From Oceanospirillum maris DSM 6286 (GTDB lineage: Bacteria > Pseudomonadota > Gammaproteobacteria > Pseudomonadales > Halomonadaceae): a stretch of DNA of 64,000 nt. Made by a program: the position numbers and the translations under genes. The DNA lies in NCBI RefSeq assembly GCF_000422865.1, contig NZ_KE383936.1:408456-472455 (forward strand), written 5' to 3'. Below, piece by piece: positions 1-10,196 of the stretch (positions within the stretch are counted from its first letter, which is position 1; the number at the start of each line of letters is the position of its first letter). The notes below the pieces were generated by a model. The model searched no databases. It saw only the letters and a list, made by a program, of their open reading frames with translations, and was not told where the DNA came from.

Positions 1-211
1 TGTACGTCATAAAGTGCTTGATGCCATTGGTGACCTTTATTTGCTAGGTTATGGCCTAGTTGGAGAGTTCCAGGGTGTGAAGTCCGGACATGGCCTGAAT
101 AACAGACTATTGCGTGAACTGTTAGCCGATGAGAATTCATACGAAGTTATTACGTTTGAAGAATCTGAAGAGTCGCCTATTTCTTATATGAAGCCTGCAG
201 CAGCGGTCTAA
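1..211 (+). CDS. lpxC: UDP-3-O-acyl-N-acetylglucosamine deacetylase, C-terminal fragment
   Basis: This is the 3' end of lpxC; the start lies before the window. LpxC is the zinc-dependent deacetylase that commits the cell to lipid A synthesis in the cytoplasm. The visible 69 residues include the family's C-terminal part: [12 protein letters not shown], then [16 protein letters not shown], where the His is the one expected in the active site. The reading frame is open from base 2. The tail after EESEE is acidic and then ends in PAAAV. A terminator follows closely. LpxC next to dciA, an M23 peptidase and secA is the usual arrangement after the division and cell-wall cluster of gammaproteobacteria. 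Confidence 0.95.
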   Translation, partial: VRHKVLDAIGDLYLLGYGLVGEFQGVKSGHGLNNRLLRELLADENSYEVITFEESEESPISYMKPAAAV

Positions 212-256
212 TGTGATCGTTGATTGGATATAAAAAAATTGAATTGACATAAAATA

Positions 257-279
257 GCCTCCGCAAGGAGGCTTTTTTA
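257..279 (+). terminator. Rho-independent terminator after lpxC
   Basis: GCCTCC and GGAGGC pair around a GCAA loop and are followed directly by seven T residues. It lies 46 bases after the lpxC stop and ends the preceding cell-division and envelope transcription unit. Confidence 0.85.
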
Positions 280-331
280 TATATTTAATGATTACCTGAC
301 CAAGCTCTTCTTGCTAGTGCTTTTGCCGAGA

Positions 332-790
332 TCAGTTTGGATGGCGCATATGGTAGGCGAGTTTGGTAAGGCTATCTTTTAATTTCTGATCTGAGCATTG
401 CTCAACGGCCAAATCAATCTCTTTTGCAATGCGCTCGGAGCGGTGAGGATGTTCGATTTCGGCTTTAACTGGGCTATGCTTTGCGGGTCGAACCTTAATC
501 GTCACTTTTTCAATCCGTGCCCAGCTATACATTTGATTTATTTTTTGTATTACTTGGCGTTGTTGAAGTCTAAGCCTTGTTAACAGGGCGGCAGAAGTGA
601 TGTGAATGACAACTTCAGAGCGACTAATGTTGGCGACTTTAGCCCTTGATGCCATAGCTGAAGGTAATAAAAAGGATATTTCTGTATCTAATTGTTTCAG
701 AACATCCGCTTTGTGCCACAGCTTTGCCAGTAAGGTATTTTCTTTGTTAATAATCTCATTCAGGCGTTTTGTCGAACGATGTGATCGCAT
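332..790 (-). CDS. dciA: DciA-type replicative helicase loader (DUF721)
   Basis: A 152-residue protein of the DUF721 family. The family is known as DciA, the ancestral loader of replicative helicase DnaB in bacteria lacking DnaC. The N-terminal half has the expected basic helix and the IxxSEVVIHITSAALLTRLR segment, resembling the KH-like core fold. The C-terminal third is charged and probably disordered, ending in a short helix. It is transcribed opposite to its neighbours, between lpxC and the M23 peptidase gene. This is its usual place in pseudomonads and relatives, and it supports the assignment. The start ATG at 790 gives a normal family length. Confidence 0.75.
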   Translation of the reverse strand: MRSHRSTKRLNEIINKENTLLAKLWHKADVLKQLDTEISFLLPSAMASRAKVANISRSEVVIHITSAALLTRLRLQQRQVIQKINQMYSWARIEKVTIKVRPAKHSPVKAEIEHPHRSERIAKEIDLAVEQCSDQKLKDSLTKLAYHMRHPN

Positions 791-858
791 ATACTGTGTC
801 TGCTAATGGGTCAAGTAAAAAAGTATTTTGTATACGGAAATAAAAAAAGGTTGGTTTG

Positions 859-1788
859 ATGAATATCGTAATTTTAAATGATAACCACTCAGCGTCAAAA
901 AACCTATGCATCTCAGGCTGGATGATGGGCTTTTTATTGACGGTATTCATTATCGCCCCTCTTTCTATTGGTGGTGCTGGTCTTTACTTTACACTGAATA
1001 ATGAAGCACCTCTACTGACAGAGGAGTCTGCACAGGAGTGGTTGGATGATATCCGTCAGCAAAAAACAGATATTGATCTTTTGCGCCGTAACTCCCAAGA
1101 GCAACTTGATGCTCTGACGGTTCGCATTGCTGAACTGCAGGCTCGCCTTGTTCGACTTGATGCTTTAGGCAAGCGCTTGACTCATATTGCAGATCTTGAA
1201 GAGGGTGAGTTTGACTTTGATCGCACTCCTCCTGTGGGTGGGCCTGAAACCCTTGAAATGGGTGTTAGCGTGGATGTCGATGATTTTGTTTCAACTATTG
1301 ATGATTTAGCTCGTACAATTGATGATCGTGAACAACAACTCCAAGTGATTGAGTCGCTGCTTGGTAGCCGTAAAATCCAAGATGATGTGTTTATTGCGGG
1401 TCGACCTATAAAGAAAGGCTGGCTATCGTCTAAATACGGTAAGCGGACAGACCCTTTTACTGGGCGTATTGCTTGGCATGATGGTGTTGATTTTGCTGGT
1501 AAAGATGGATCTGATGTTATTGCTGTAGCGGCCGGTGTTATAACTTGGGCCGCACCTCGTTACGGTTATGGCATTCTTGTTGAAATAGATCATGGTGGAG
1601 GCTATACCACTCGCTACGCTCATAGTAAAAAAGCGTTAGTTAAAGCAGGGGATATTGTAAGCAAGGGACAGGTAATCGCATTACTGGGAAGTAGTGGCCG
1701 TTCAACTGGCCCACACGTTCATTATGAAGTAAGACATCGCGGTCGATCTGTCGATCCTGCCAAATTTATTTATCGCGCGAGTCGATAA
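859..1788 (+). CDS. M23 family metallopeptidase, membrane-anchored
   Basis: A 309-residue envelope protein. Residues about 20-45 form one membrane segment (MMGFLLTVFIIAPLSIGGAG). A coiled-coil-like region follows to about residue 170, then a LytM/M23 peptidase domain. The zinc-binding signature is seen as WHDGVDFAG (HxxxD) and the distal GPHVHYEV (HxH). Such proteins cleave peptidoglycan cross-bridges or, when membrane-anchored with a coiled coil, regulate amidases. ATG at 859 is preferred over TTG at 856 because AAAAAAGG ends 8 bases upstream. It sits just before secA, as in many gammaproteobacteria. Substrate specificity cannot be told from the sequence. Confidence 0.85.
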   Translation: MNIVILNDNHSASKNLCISGWMMGFLLTVFIIAPLSIGGAGLYFTLNNEAPLLTEESAQEWLDDIRQQKTDIDLLRRNSQEQLDALTVRIAELQARLVRLDALGKRLTHIADLEEGEFDFDRTPPVGGPETLEMGVSVDVDDFVSTIDDLARTIDDREQQLQVIESLLGSRKIQDDVFIAGRPIKKGWLSSKYGKRTDPFTGRIAWHDGVDFAGKDGSDVIAVAAGVITWAAPRYGYGILVEIDHGGGYTTRYAHSKKALVKAGDIVSKGQVIALLGSSGRSTGPHVHYEVRHRGRSVDPAKFIYRASR

Positions 1789-1804
1789 ACCCCTTCAGAA
1801 TCAT

Positions 1805-1842
1805 TTCTGCCCGCATAAGTACGTGTTACTATGCGGGCAGAA
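1805..1842 (+). terminator. Hairpin between M23 peptidase gene and secA
   Basis: A 13-bp perfect inverted repeat (TTCTGCCCGCATA and its complement) has a 12-base loop and is followed by a weak T-rich tail (TTTATATATTTT). It may terminate the peptidase transcript before secA. The imperfect T-tract would allow read-through. Confidence 0.55.
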
Positions 1843-1900
1843 TTTATATATTTTCCCACGCCTTAACGTCCTAGCGCGTTCTCATTGCTGAAGAAAAAAC

Positions 1901-4618
1901 ATGGTTGCATCTCTTTTAAAAAAAATTATTGGTACTAAAAACGACCGTGAACTGAAGCGGTTGGGTAAGATTGTTAACAAAATCAATAGCCTTGAAGATC
2001 AGACTAAAACGCTATCTGATGATGAGCTTAGAAATAAAACGACTGAGTTTAGGGATCGCCTTGCAAAGGGCGAGAGCATAGATAGCCTGCTTCCTGAGGC
2101 TTTTGCTGTATGTCGTGAAGCTAGCTCCCGAGTGATGGGTATGCGCCACTTTGATGTACAGCTTATCGGTGGTATGGCCTTAAACGCCGGTAAAATAGCG
2201 GAGATGCGTACGGGTGAGGGGAAAACCTTGGTCGCAACGCTGGCTGTTTATCTTAATGCCATCCCCGCGAAAGGCGTTCACGTTGTTACGGTGAACGACT
2301 ATTTAGCACGCCGTGATGCAGAGTGGATGCGTCCACTGTATGAGTTTTTAGGCTTAACCGTTGGTGTTTCGGTTCCAGGTATGAACCCTGAACAAAAACG
2401 CGCCTCATATGCCTGCGATATTACCTACGGTACCAACAACGAATTTGGTTTCGATTACCTTCGCGATAATATGGCTTTCAGCTTAGATGACAGAGTACAG
2501 CGCGAGCTTTACTTTGCCGTTATTGATGAAGTCGACTCTATCTTGATTGATGAAGCTCGTACGCCTTTGATTATTTCTGGTGCTGCTGAAGATAGCTCAG
2601 AAATGTATCGTATGATCAATCTTCTGATACCCAAGCTGCAAGAGTGCGTTGAAGAAGGTGGTGAGGGGCACTTCACAAAAGATGAAAAACATCGTTCTGT
2701 TGAATTAACAGAAGATGGCCATCAGTTTATTGAAGAGCTGCTAACAGAACAGGGTCTTTTGCCAGAAGGTGAGAGTCTTTATGCCCCTGCGAATTTAGGC
2801 TTGTTACATCATATTAACGCCGGTTTGCGCGCGCATAATTTGTTCCAGCGAGATGTTCACTACATTGTTCAAGATAATGAAATTGTTATTGTTGATGAGC
2901 ATACGGGTCGTACTATGCCCGGACGTCGTTGGTCTGAAGGGTTGCATCAGGCGGTAGAAGCTCGTGAAGGTGTTTCTATCCAAAATGAAAGCCAGACAAT
3001 GGCTTCAACGACATTTCAAAACTACTTCCGGTTGTATGAGAAGTTATCCGGTATGACTGGTACGGCGGATACTGAAGCCTTTGAGTTCCGTCAGATCTAC
3101 AGCTTAGATGTTATTGTCATCCCCCCGAATAAAACCGTTCAGCGTAAAGACCATAACGATTTAATTTTCTTGACGATGGAAGAGAAATTTAACGCCATCA
3201 TTAAAGACGTTAAATTTGAGGTTGAGCGTCAGCGCCCTGTTTTAGTTGGTACAGCGTCGATCGAAGCATCAGAATATTTGAGCCGCTTACTGGTTGAAGC
3301 CGGTGTTGAACATAACGTGCTTAATGCCAAGCAACATGACCGTGAAGCTCATATTATTGCTCAAGCGGGCCGTCCTGGTGCGGTAACGATCGCAACCAAT
3401 ATGGCCGGTCGTGGTACGGATATTGTGCTTGGTGGCAGCTGGGAAGAAGAGGTTGAGCAGTTAGACTCACCTTCCCAAGAGCAGATAGATGCGATTAAGT
3501 CACAGTGGAATGAGCATCATCAAGCTGTGCTAGATGCCGGTGGTTTGCATGTGATCGGCTCAGAGCGCCATGAGTCTCGCCGTATTGATAACCAGTTACG
3601 AGGTCGCTCAGGTCGACAGGGTGATCCAGGTTCAACACGTTTCTTCCTTTCTTTGGAAGATGACCTGATGCGATTGTTTGCTTCAGAGCGGGTCAGGGGT
3701 TTTATGCAAGCCCTTGGTATGGAAAATGGCGAAGCCATTGAACACCGCATGGTAAGCAATGCGATCGAAAAAGCTCAGCGTAAAGTTGAGGGACGCAATT
3801 TTGATATTCGTAAGCAGCTGCTTGAATACGATGATGTAGCCAATGATCAGCGTACGGTCGTCTACCAGCAGCGTAATGAAGTATTGAATAGTGAGTCGAT
3901 TGCTGAGGTTATTGATTCGATTCGCAGTGACGTACTTTATGATGCGATTAGTACCTTTATTCCACCACAGAGCATGCCGGAGCAGTGGGATGTTAAAGGG
4001 CTTGAGTTGCATCTTGAAGCCGAATTTGCTTTGCGTTTACCGCTTCAGGAGTGGCTGGATGATGATCAGCAGCTGTTTGAAGATAGCTTGCGTGAAAAAA
4101 TACTGGCTGAGTTAACACAGCTTTATCGTGAGAAAGAAGTTCATGTCGGTGAAAATACCATTCGCCAGTTTGAGAAACAGGTTTTACTGCAGGTTCTAGA
4201 TACTCGTTGGAAAGAACATCTGGCGGCGATGGATCATCTTCGCCAAGGTATTCACCTTCGTGGTTATGCGCAAAAGAACCCTAAACAAGAATACAAGCGT
4301 GAGTCTTTTGAGTTATTTCAAGAGATGCTGGGCAACATTAAGCATGATGCGATTCGTATTTTAAGTCATGTCCAAGTGCAGCAAGAAGCCGATGTTGAAG
4401 AAATGGAGCGTCGTCGTCGAGAAACTGAAGCAGAGCAAGCCTATCAGTACCAGCATGCAGGTAGTTCTGCGATGGCAAGTGAGACTGACTCTGAAAATAC
4501 TCCACCCGATGATGCGACCCAACCCTTTGTGCGTGATGGCCGTAAAGTAGGGCGTAATGAGCCTTGTCCTTGTGGTTCCGGTAAGAAATTTAAACAATGT
4601 CATGGAAAATTAAGTTAA
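1901..4618 (+). CDS. secA: Preprotein translocase ATPase SecA
   Basis: A 905-residue SecA, the ATPase that drives Sec-dependent export through SecYEG. Visible parts in order are: the Walker A motif ([11 protein letters not shown], about residue 105); the DEAD-type box [21 protein letters not shown]; the preprotein cross-linking region; the second nucleotide-binding domain with [13 protein letters not shown] and [12 protein letters not shown]; the helical scaffold and wing; and the C-terminal zinc motif [17 protein letters not shown] that binds SecB and lipid. Length is normal. No secM-like arrest gene precedes it; the upstream gene is the M23 peptidase, so the E. coli SecM control is absent here. 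argJ follows after 15 bases. Confidence 0.98.
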   Translation: MVASLLKKIIGTKNDRELKRLGKIVNKINSLEDQTKTLSDDELRNKTTEFRDRLAKGESIDSLLPEAFAVCREASSRVMGMRHFDVQLIGGMALNAGKIAEMRTGEGKTLVATLAVYLNAIPAKGVHVVTVNDYLARRDAEWMRPLYEFLGLTVGVSVPGMNPEQKRASYACDITYGTNNEFGFDYLRDNMAFSLDDRVQRELYFAVIDEVDSILIDEARTPLIISGAAEDSSEMYRMINLLIPKLQECVEEGGEGHFTKDEKHRSVELTEDGHQFIEELLTEQGLLPEGESLYAPANLGLLHHINAGLRAHNLFQRDVHYIVQDNEIVIVDEHTGRTMPGRRWSEGLHQAVEAREGVSIQNESQTMASTTFQNYFRLYEKLSGMTGTADTEAFEFRQIYSLDVIVIPPNKTVQRKDHNDLIFLTMEEKFNAIIKDVKFEVERQRPVLVGTASIEASEYLSRLLVEAGVEHNVLNAKQHDREAHIIAQAGRPGAVTIATNMAGRGTDIVLGGSWEEEVEQLDSPSQEQIDAIKSQWNEHHQAVLDAGGLHVIGSERHESRRIDNQLRGRSGRQGDPGSTRFFLSLEDDLMRLFASERVRGFMQALGMENGEAIEHRMVSNAIEKAQRKVEGRNFDIRKQLLEYDDVANDQRTVVYQQRNEVLNSESIAEVIDSIRSDVLYDAISTFIPPQSMPEQWDVKGLELHLEAEFALRLPLQEWLDDDQQLFEDSLREKILAELTQLYREKEVHVGENTIRQFEKQVLLQVLDTRWKEHLAAMDHLRQGIHLRGYAQKNPKQEYKRESFELFQEMLGNIKHDAIRILSHVQVQQEADVEEMERRRRETEAEQAYQYQHAGSSAMASETDSENTPPDDATQPFVRDGRKVGRNEPCPCGSGKKFKQCHGKLS

Positions 4619-4633
4619 ACGAGGAGTGATGTA

Positions 4634-5848
4634 ATGGCTGTTGGCCCTTCGGACCTACCGGTTTTTAAGACTATTTCAGGCATACGTTTAGGCGTTGCTA
4701 GTGCCGGAATAAAAAAACCGGGCCGAAAAGATGTTGTTGTTATTGAGTGTTCTGCGGGTGCAAGTGTCGCTAGTGTTTTTACCAAAAATGCATTTTGTGC
4801 AGCGCCTGTTCAAATTGCTAAAAAACACATTGAGCAAGCCACGCCTCGTTATTTCTTAGTGAATACAGGTAATGCTAATGCCGGAACAGGCCCAACAGGG
4901 GTTGAAGCTGCCGCTCGTTGCTGCGCCTCCTTGGCAAGCGTTACCGGTGTTGCTGACTACGAAGTACTGCCTTTTTCTACAGGTGTTATTGGTGAGCCGC
5001 TGCCGGTTGAAAAAATTGAAGCCGCTCTAGCCGATGCCGTCGATAATCTGGCGGAAGATAACTGGGTTGCAGCCGCAGAAGGCATTCTGACCACGGATAC
5101 CCGTGCTAAAGGTGCTGTTGCTAGCGCCTACATCAATGGCCAAACAGTTAATATCAACGGTATATCGAAAGGCTCTGGCATGATTAAGCCGAATATGGCG
5201 ACTATGCTGGGCTATATCGCGACAGATGCTAAGATCGACCAGGGTTTGTTACAGCAGATGTTGACGACGACGACCAATCGCTCGTTCAACCGTATTACCG
5301 TTGATAGCGACACCTCAACCAATGATGCTTGTATGTTAGTAGCAACAGGTGTGTCTGCTGAGATTTCAGCAGAAGATACCGCTGCTGTTGAAGCTTTTCA
5401 GAAAGCATTAGATAGCGTGGCTATGCCGCTTGCACATGCCATTGTGAAAGATGGTGAGGGTGCGACTAAGTTTGTTGAAATTAGTGTGACTCATGCGGGA
5501 ACGGACGAAGAAGCCTTAGAAGTTGCCTTCACGGTTGCCCATTCACCTTTGGTTAAGACCGCTCTATTTGCAAGTGATGCAAACTGGGGACGTATCTTAG
5601 CGGCTGTAGGTCGTGCTAATGTGGATCAGCTTGATGTTGATTGCATTAATATTTGGCTAGGTGATGTTCAGATTGTTGAAAATGGTGGCCGTAGCGCAAG
5701 TTATACAGAGGAAGCGGGTGCTGCAGTGATGGCGAATGAAAATATCACCATTCGTATTGATCTCGCTCGAGGAGATGAGCAGGAAACCGTTTGGACGACG
5801 GATCTGTCCCACGATTATGTAACGATTAATGCTGACTATCGTAGTTAG
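4634..5848 (+). CDS. argJ: Bifunctional glutamate N-acetyltransferase / amino-acid acetyltransferase
   Basis: A 404-residue ArgJ. The enzyme transfers acetyl from N-acetylornithine to glutamate, recycling acetyl groups in arginine synthesis; bifunctional forms also use acetyl-CoA. The precursor self-cleaves between Ala and Thr, and the expected KPNMATMLGYIATDA site is present near residue 190, with Thr as the nucleophile. SNTDxxN-like substrate residues and a C-terminal YTEEAGAAVMA segment are also present. GAGGAG lies 7 bases before the ATG. It follows secA closely, a common pairing in marine gammaproteobacteria, and probably shares its transcript. A strong terminator follows. Confidence 0.96.
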   Translation: MAVGPSDLPVFKTISGIRLGVASAGIKKPGRKDVVVIECSAGASVASVFTKNAFCAAPVQIAKKHIEQATPRYFLVNTGNANAGTGPTGVEAAARCCASLASVTGVADYEVLPFSTGVIGEPLPVEKIEAALADAVDNLAEDNWVAAAEGILTTDTRAKGAVASAYINGQTVNINGISKGSGMIKPNMATMLGYIATDAKIDQGLLQQMLTTTTNRSFNRITVDSDTSTNDACMLVATGVSAEISAEDTAAVEAFQKALDSVAMPLAHAIVKDGEGATKFVEISVTHAGTDEEALEVAFTVAHSPLVKTALFASDANWGRILAAVGRANVDQLDVDCINIWLGDVQIVENGGRSASYTEEAGAAVMANENITIRIDLARGDEQETVWTTDLSHDYVTINADYRS

Positions 5849-5898
5849 AATAACCGGTTTTTATTCAGTTTAGTTCGTGTGTTTATATAAATGGTAGA

Positions 5899-5947
5899 GG
5901 GGTGGGATACGATTAGTATGGCTAATAGGTATCCCATCCCTTTTTTT
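5899..5947 (+). terminator. Rho-independent terminator after argJ
   Basis: A 12-bp stem (one G-U pair; GTATCCCATCCC on the 3' arm) is followed by seven T residues. The loop holds a smaller TTAG/CTAA hairpin. It separates secA-argJ from the Nudix-ThiE gene. Confidence 0.9.
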
Positions 5948-5977
5948 ATGTCTGAGTATTAATAATACAGGTGCCCC

Positions 5978-6922
5978 ATGCCCAAGCATCTTCATGTTGC
6001 CGCTGCTGTTGTACGCAATGATCAAGGTGAAATTCTTATTGCCCGCCGTCCAGCCACTGTTGATCAAGGAGGATTATGGGAGTTTCCTGGTGGTAAATTG
6101 GCTCCCTATGAAACAGGGAAACAAGCCCTAGGCCGTGAGCTTAATGAAGAAGTAGGAATTAGTATTGAGAAAGCGTCACCGTTAATTCGTGTGCATCATA
6201 GCTATCCCGATCGCGCCGTATTACTGGATGTTTGGCAGGTTGATGCTTTTTCTGGTGAAGCTTATGGCCGAGAAGGACAAGCGGTACGTTGGGTTAAAGA
6301 GAAAAATCTCAGTCAATACACCTTCCCTGAAGCAAATAAGCCTATTCTTAAAGCTCTCAAGTTACCGGATCACTATATGATTACCGGTGAAGCCGTAGAT
6401 GATGCGGATTGGTTGAGTAAGTTACAAAATACACTCGATATGGGTGTCGAGCTAATCCAAATGCGGGCCCACGGTTTATCTGAGAAAGCATTTATTCAGC
6501 GTGCGACAGCGGCTCTTAAATTAACCCGAGCAGCAGGTGCACGTTTGATTCTTAATGCTGAGCCTTCTATTTTAGAGCGTGTTGATGCTGATGGTATTCA
6601 TTTGACGACAGAGCGTTTATCTCATTTTTCGAGTCGTCCAATCCCAACCGGTAAATTTTTGTCCTGTGCTTGCCATAATACTTCCCAGCTAAAAACGGCA
6701 CTTACTTTACAAGCGGATATGGCAACCTATAGCCCTGTTCAAGAAACCGAGAGCCATCCGGGTATTGAGGCGATTGGTTGGCAGGCTTTCCATGATGCCA
6801 TCGAATATATTCCTATGCCTGTATATGCCTTGGGAGGCTTAGGGCGATCAGATATTCGTCGTGCCCGTGGATTAGGTGGACAAGGTGTTGCGGGCATTCG
6901 TGCTTTTTGGCCTCAAACTTAA
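5978..6922 (+). CDS. mutT: Nudix (MutT-like) hydrolase fused to a ThiE/TenI-like domain
   Basis: A 314-residue two-domain protein. Residues 1-130 are a Nudix hydrolase with an intact Nudix box, running from GGKLAPYETGKQALGRELNEE to EVG. In MutT proteins this hydrolyses 8-oxo-dGTP, keeping oxidised guanine out of DNA. Residues about 132-314 resemble a thiamine-phosphate synthase barrel (LIQMRAHGLSE, ADGIHLT, YALGGL). The ThiE catalytic signatures look eroded: ILNAEPSILE stands where an INDR-type motif is expected, and no PTxTK-like loop is visible. This fusion is known in pseudomonads and relatives. The Nudix activity is the safer prediction; the role of the ThiE-like half is unknown. Confidence 0.88.
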   Translation: MPKHLHVAAAVVRNDQGEILIARRPATVDQGGLWEFPGGKLAPYETGKQALGRELNEEVGISIEKASPLIRVHHSYPDRAVLLDVWQVDAFSGEAYGREGQAVRWVKEKNLSQYTFPEANKPILKALKLPDHYMITGEAVDDADWLSKLQNTLDMGVELIQMRAHGLSEKAFIQRATAALKLTRAAGARLILNAEPSILERVDADGIHLTTERLSHFSSRPIPTGKFLSCACHNTSQLKTALTLQADMATYSPVQETESHPGIEAIGWQAFHDAIEYIPMPVYALGGLGRSDIRRARGLGGQGVAGIRAFWPQT

Positions 6923-6974
6923 ATAACCCTGTATATAAATAGTCCTGTCTAAATAGAGGCTAGCCGTCAGTATA

Positions 6975-7043
6975 AAAAAACACCTGCAATGAGACGCCAT
7001 ATTTTAAGCGAGTGAGTGGTGAAGTCGTGGGCAGGTGTTTTTT
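6975..7043. terminator. Bidirectional terminator between convergent mutT and yacG
   Basis: AAAAAACACCTGC and GCAGGTGTTTTTT form a 13-bp inverted repeat with a long loop. A/T runs on both sides allow it to work for the rightward mutT and the leftward yacG operon. Confidence 0.8.
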
Positions 7044-7079
7044 ATCTCAGAATATTCGATTTGAGTGACGTTTTAGCTG

Positions 7080-7292
7080 CTAATCCCTAGGATAAGCATC
7101 CATTAGATCACTGCTTGCCTCATCAAATGCTGTCTCTCCTGCTATTTTATGGCTTTCACTTGCCCATTCACCTAGATCAATAAGACGGCATCGGTCACTG
7201 CAAAATGGGCGATGGGGGCTTTCTTCGCCCCAGGTAACCGGTGTTTGGCACGTTGGGCACTTAACGGTTAGTGGTTTGTTAGTCATTGTCAT
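7080..7292 (-). CDS. yacG: DNA gyrase inhibitor YacG (zinc-binding)
   Basis: A 70-residue zinc-ribbon protein of the YacG family. The ligands are visible as CPTCQTP and, 15 residues on, [13 protein letters not shown]. YacG binds GyrB and inhibits gyrase in E. coli. The coding region overlaps the coaE stop by four bases (ATGA), so translation is coupled. yacG with coaE and pilD is the standard gammaproteobacterial arrangement. Confidence 0.93.
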   Translation of the reverse strand: MTMTNKPLTVKCPTCQTPVTWGEESPHRPFCSDRCRLIDLGEWASESHKIAGETAFDEASSDLMDAYPRD

Positions 7293-7903
7293 TCCTGATC
7301 GTTGGCTGATTTTAAATAATATTGATGGTACTCAAGACATTTTTGTTGGAGCTGTTCAAGGGTGGTGTCATTAAGAATAATGTCGTCGGCTCGCTGTTGG
7401 CGTTCACGCCTAGGCATTTGCGCTTTAATAATAGCGTCCACCTGCTCTGTACTGTTATTGTCTCTTTTAGCGGTACGCTCAAGCTGAACGGATTCTGGCA
7501 CATCAATTAACAGGGTTCGATCGGTTAGCTCATCTTGGCCACTTTCAAATAATAGCGGCGAAACAAGTATGCTATAGGGTGATGATGCCTGTTCTAATAA
7601 GCTAACAATACGTGCGCGTATTGCTGGGTGCGTCACCGATTCTAGCCAGTGTCTTTCTTCGGGATTTTCAAAGATTTTTTGGCGTAACCAAGCTCTATTG
7701 AGGGAGCCATCATCTAAAATCACTGAGGGCCCAAAGTGCTGCTCAATATTTAGAAGCGTTTCTGAGCCTGTTTCAACAACATCACGGGCAACAATGTCAG
7801 CATCAACAATGCAGATGCCTAATGTTTTGAAATAGTCTGATGCGGCTGTTTTCCCTGAACCAATACCGCCCGTTAGACCAACAATAAGTGTTTTCTTGCT
7901 CAT
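7289..7903 (-). CDS. coaE: Dephospho-CoA kinase
   Basis: A 204-residue P-loop kinase that phosphorylates the 3'-OH of dephospho-CoA, the last step of coenzyme A synthesis. The Walker A motif is [11 protein letters not shown] near the N-terminus. [11 protein letters not shown] and HPAIRARI are the expected substrate and lid elements. Length matches the family. It lies between pilD and yacG, overlapping the latter by four bases, in the leftward pil-coaE-yacG operon. Confidence 0.95.
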   Translation of the reverse strand: MSKKTLIVGLTGGIGSGKTAASDYFKTLGICIVDADIVARDVVETGSETLLNIEQHFGPSVILDDGSLNRAWLRQKIFENPEERHWLESVTHPAIRARIVSLLEQASSPYSILVSPLLFESGQDELTDRTLLIDVPESVQLERTAKRDNNSTEQVDAIIKAQMPRRERQQRADDIILNDTTLEQLQQKCLEYHQYYLKSANDQE

Positions 7904-7954
7904 TTTATGGGGTTTAATCTCTTTGCTGTAAAGGCTTACCGGCCATGTTGGCGC

Positions 7955-8860
7955 TCAATAAAAAAGATACGCCATAACAGAGCGCACGGTATCAGGAAAT
8001 GATAGGCAGAGCCAGCCAGAGAGCGCTAGTGCAGGGCCAAAGGGCGTGCCTCCTTGATGTTCTTTGTATTTTAGCTTATAGAGTAACGCGATCAGTAGCC
8101 CGCTTAAGGCGCTAATCAGCAGCAATGATGGTAATTGAAGTGCCCCTAACCAAGCCCCTAATGCTGCTAGCAGTTTAAAGTCCCCGTAGCCCATGCCTTC
8201 CTTGCCCGTGATCAACTTAAACAGCCAGTAAATCGACCACAGTATCAGATAGCCGATGGCGGCTCCCCAAACAGCTTCCGTCAAAAAACTAGGGTGGTAA
8301 AGGCTTTGGTAAAGTAGACCCGACCAAAGCAAGGGAAGCGTTAGGCGGTCTGGCAGTAAGAAGGTATTTAGATCGATAACGGCTAATGCCAACAGGGTAA
8401 GGCTCACGAAAAATAACACCAAACCTTGTATCGATAAACCAAAATTAAGCACACTGACTATGGCCAGAAAAGCAGAAATAATTTCGACAATAGGGTACTG
8501 CTTTGAGATTGTAGTATGGCAGTGATGGCAGTGTCCCTTTAACAAGAGATAGCTAACAACGGGGATATTTTGCCAAGCCTTAATAGGGGCGTTACAAGCT
8601 GGGCAGTGAGAGTTCGGCCAGGCCAAGTTAAAGTGGGGCTTGATTGTTTCGTGGGTTGGGTTCTGAGCTATATCCGCTAGAGGGGAACCATCGGCTGAAA
8701 AGGTATCCAGCGAGTATTGCTGTAGCAGCTCTTGCTGCAGCATTAAGGGTATGCGGTAGATAACTACATTGAGAAAGCTACCAAGCAGTAATCCAAATAA
8801 TCCTGCGATAACCAATGTAAGTTCTAAAGATTGTTCCAGTAAGATTAATAGTGACTGCAT
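7955..8860 (-). CDS. pilD: Type IV prepilin peptidase / N-methyltransferase
   Basis: A 301-residue inner-membrane aspartyl protease that removes the leader of type IV prepilins and methylates the new N-terminus. The cytoplasmic loop has the paired cysteine motif (CPAC and CHHC) of the bifunctional enzymes. The two catalytic Asp regions appear as AVIDLNTFLLPD and GYGDFKLLAALG. Seven to eight hydrophobic segments are seen. It starts one base inside the pilC stop and serves the pilin encoded at 12.06 kb. Confidence 0.96.
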   Translation of the reverse strand: MQSLLILLEQSLELTLVIAGLFGLLLGSFLNVVIYRIPLMLQQELLQQYSLDTFSADGSPLADIAQNPTHETIKPHFNLAWPNSHCPACNAPIKAWQNIPVVSYLLLKGHCHHCHTTISKQYPIVEIISAFLAIVSVLNFGLSIQGLVLFFVSLTLLALAVIDLNTFLLPDRLTLPLLWSGLLYQSLYHPSFLTEAVWGAAIGYLILWSIYWLFKLITGKEGMGYGDFKLLAALGAWLGALQLPSLLLISALSGLLIALLYKLKYKEHQGGTPFGPALALSGWLCLSFPDTVRSVMAYLFY

Positions 8861-10095
8861 TAAAAGAGGCTGCCCATTTTAAAGATTGGTAGATACATGG
8901 CCAACACAAGTCCGCCAACCAAGAAACCTAGCACTGCGACAACAATGGGTTCAAGTAGGGTTGTCATCGCTTCCACGGCATCATCAACTTCTTCCTCATA
9001 GAATCCTGCCACTTTGTCTAGCATGCGATCTAAGGAACCTGATTCTTCACCGATGGATACCATTAGTGTCACCATTGTAGGAAAAATACGGGTGGTTTTA
9101 AGTGCAAAATGAAGTTGCTGCCCCGTGGCAATACTGTCTCTTGCGGTGAAGATTGCACGAGTATACACCCGATTCCCAGAGGCACCTGCAGAGGATGTCA
9201 TGGACTCAACAAGAGGCATACCGGCAGTAAAAGAGGTTGAGAGCGTTCGTGCAAAACGGGCAATGGATGATTTTTTTATGATGAGACCAATAATAGGCAT
9301 GCGTAACGTAAGTGCATCGATTCGGTAGGCGACTTGTTCAGAGTTTTTATAACTTTTTTTCAGCAGAAAAGGGATGAGTATCAACAGCCCTAGAATACTC
9401 CACCACCAGTATTGAATGAATTCTGATATGCCGATCACAATTTGCGTCATTATCGGTAGTTCGGCATTAAAGCTATTAAATAATGCCTCAAATTGAGGAA
9501 CAACTTTTAGCAGTAGAATAAGCATAACGGCAAAGCCGATGGATAGTACAGCGATAGGGTAATACAGCGCTTTTTTGACTTTAGCTTTGATCCGGTCTGT
9601 TTTCTCTTTATAGAGCGCCACTCGGTTCAGCATGGCTTCTAAAGCACCTGATTTTTCTCCCGCCTCAACCAGATTGCAGAATAGTTGATCGAAATACTCC
9701 GGGTGTCTGCGTAAGCCCGCGCTCAGCATGTTTCCATCAGCAACTTCGTTACGAATACTGATAATTATTTTCTGCAGTGCCGCATTTTCTGTACCTTCTG
9801 CAACCACATTAAGTGATTGAACGAGGGGGATGCCGGCTTGTATCATCGTAGATAACAGACGGGCAAAAAGGGCTATCTCACGGGTTGTTATTTTCTTTTC
9901 ACCAAGGCCAAAGAGTGCGGGCTTTTTTTTGCGTATTTTACCAGGGGTAATGCCTTGCTTACGCAGTTGAGCTTTCACAAAGTTAATATTAAGCGCCTGC
10001 AGCTCACCTTCTTGCTCTAAGCCTTGGCTATCCATTCCTTGCCAATAAAACATAGGGTACTGCTGTTTATTGGGAGCATCCTTTTTTCTGGCCAT
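8860..10095 (-). CDS. pilC: Type IV pilus inner-membrane platform protein
   Basis: A 411-residue GspF/PilC family protein forming the inner-membrane platform on which PilB extends the pilus. Two homologous GspF domains are visible, each with the RxLSTxxxAGxPLV pattern (about residues 85-105 and 285-310), plus three membrane segments near residues 180-200, 225-245 and 385-405. It lies between pilB and pilD in the same direction, with a 101-bp gap after pilB. Confidence 0.96.
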   Translation of the reverse strand: MARKKDAPNKQQYPMFYWQGMDSQGLEQEGELQALNINFVKAQLRKQGITPGKIRKKKPALFGLGEKKITTREIALFARLLSTMIQAGIPLVQSLNVVAEGTENAALQKIIISIRNEVADGNMLSAGLRRHPEYFDQLFCNLVEAGEKSGALEAMLNRVALYKEKTDRIKAKVKKALYYPIAVLSIGFAVMLILLLKVVPQFEALFNSFNAELPIMTQIVIGISEFIQYWWWSILGLLILIPFLLKKSYKNSEQVAYRIDALTLRMPIIGLIIKKSSIARFARTLSTSFTAGMPLVESMTSSAGASGNRVYTRAIFTARDSIATGQQLHFALKTTRIFPTMVTLMVSIGEESGSLDRMLDKVAGFYEEEVDDAVEAMTTLLEPIVVAVLGFLVGGLVLAMYLPIFKMGSLF

Positions 10096-10196
10096 TTTAG
10101 CGTGTCCTTATGGCTAGCGAGCTAAAAAATAGGTCAATGTGATTTTCGATTATCCTTATTCGGGATTATAGGCCATCAGGTTAGGCCGTTGAGTCG

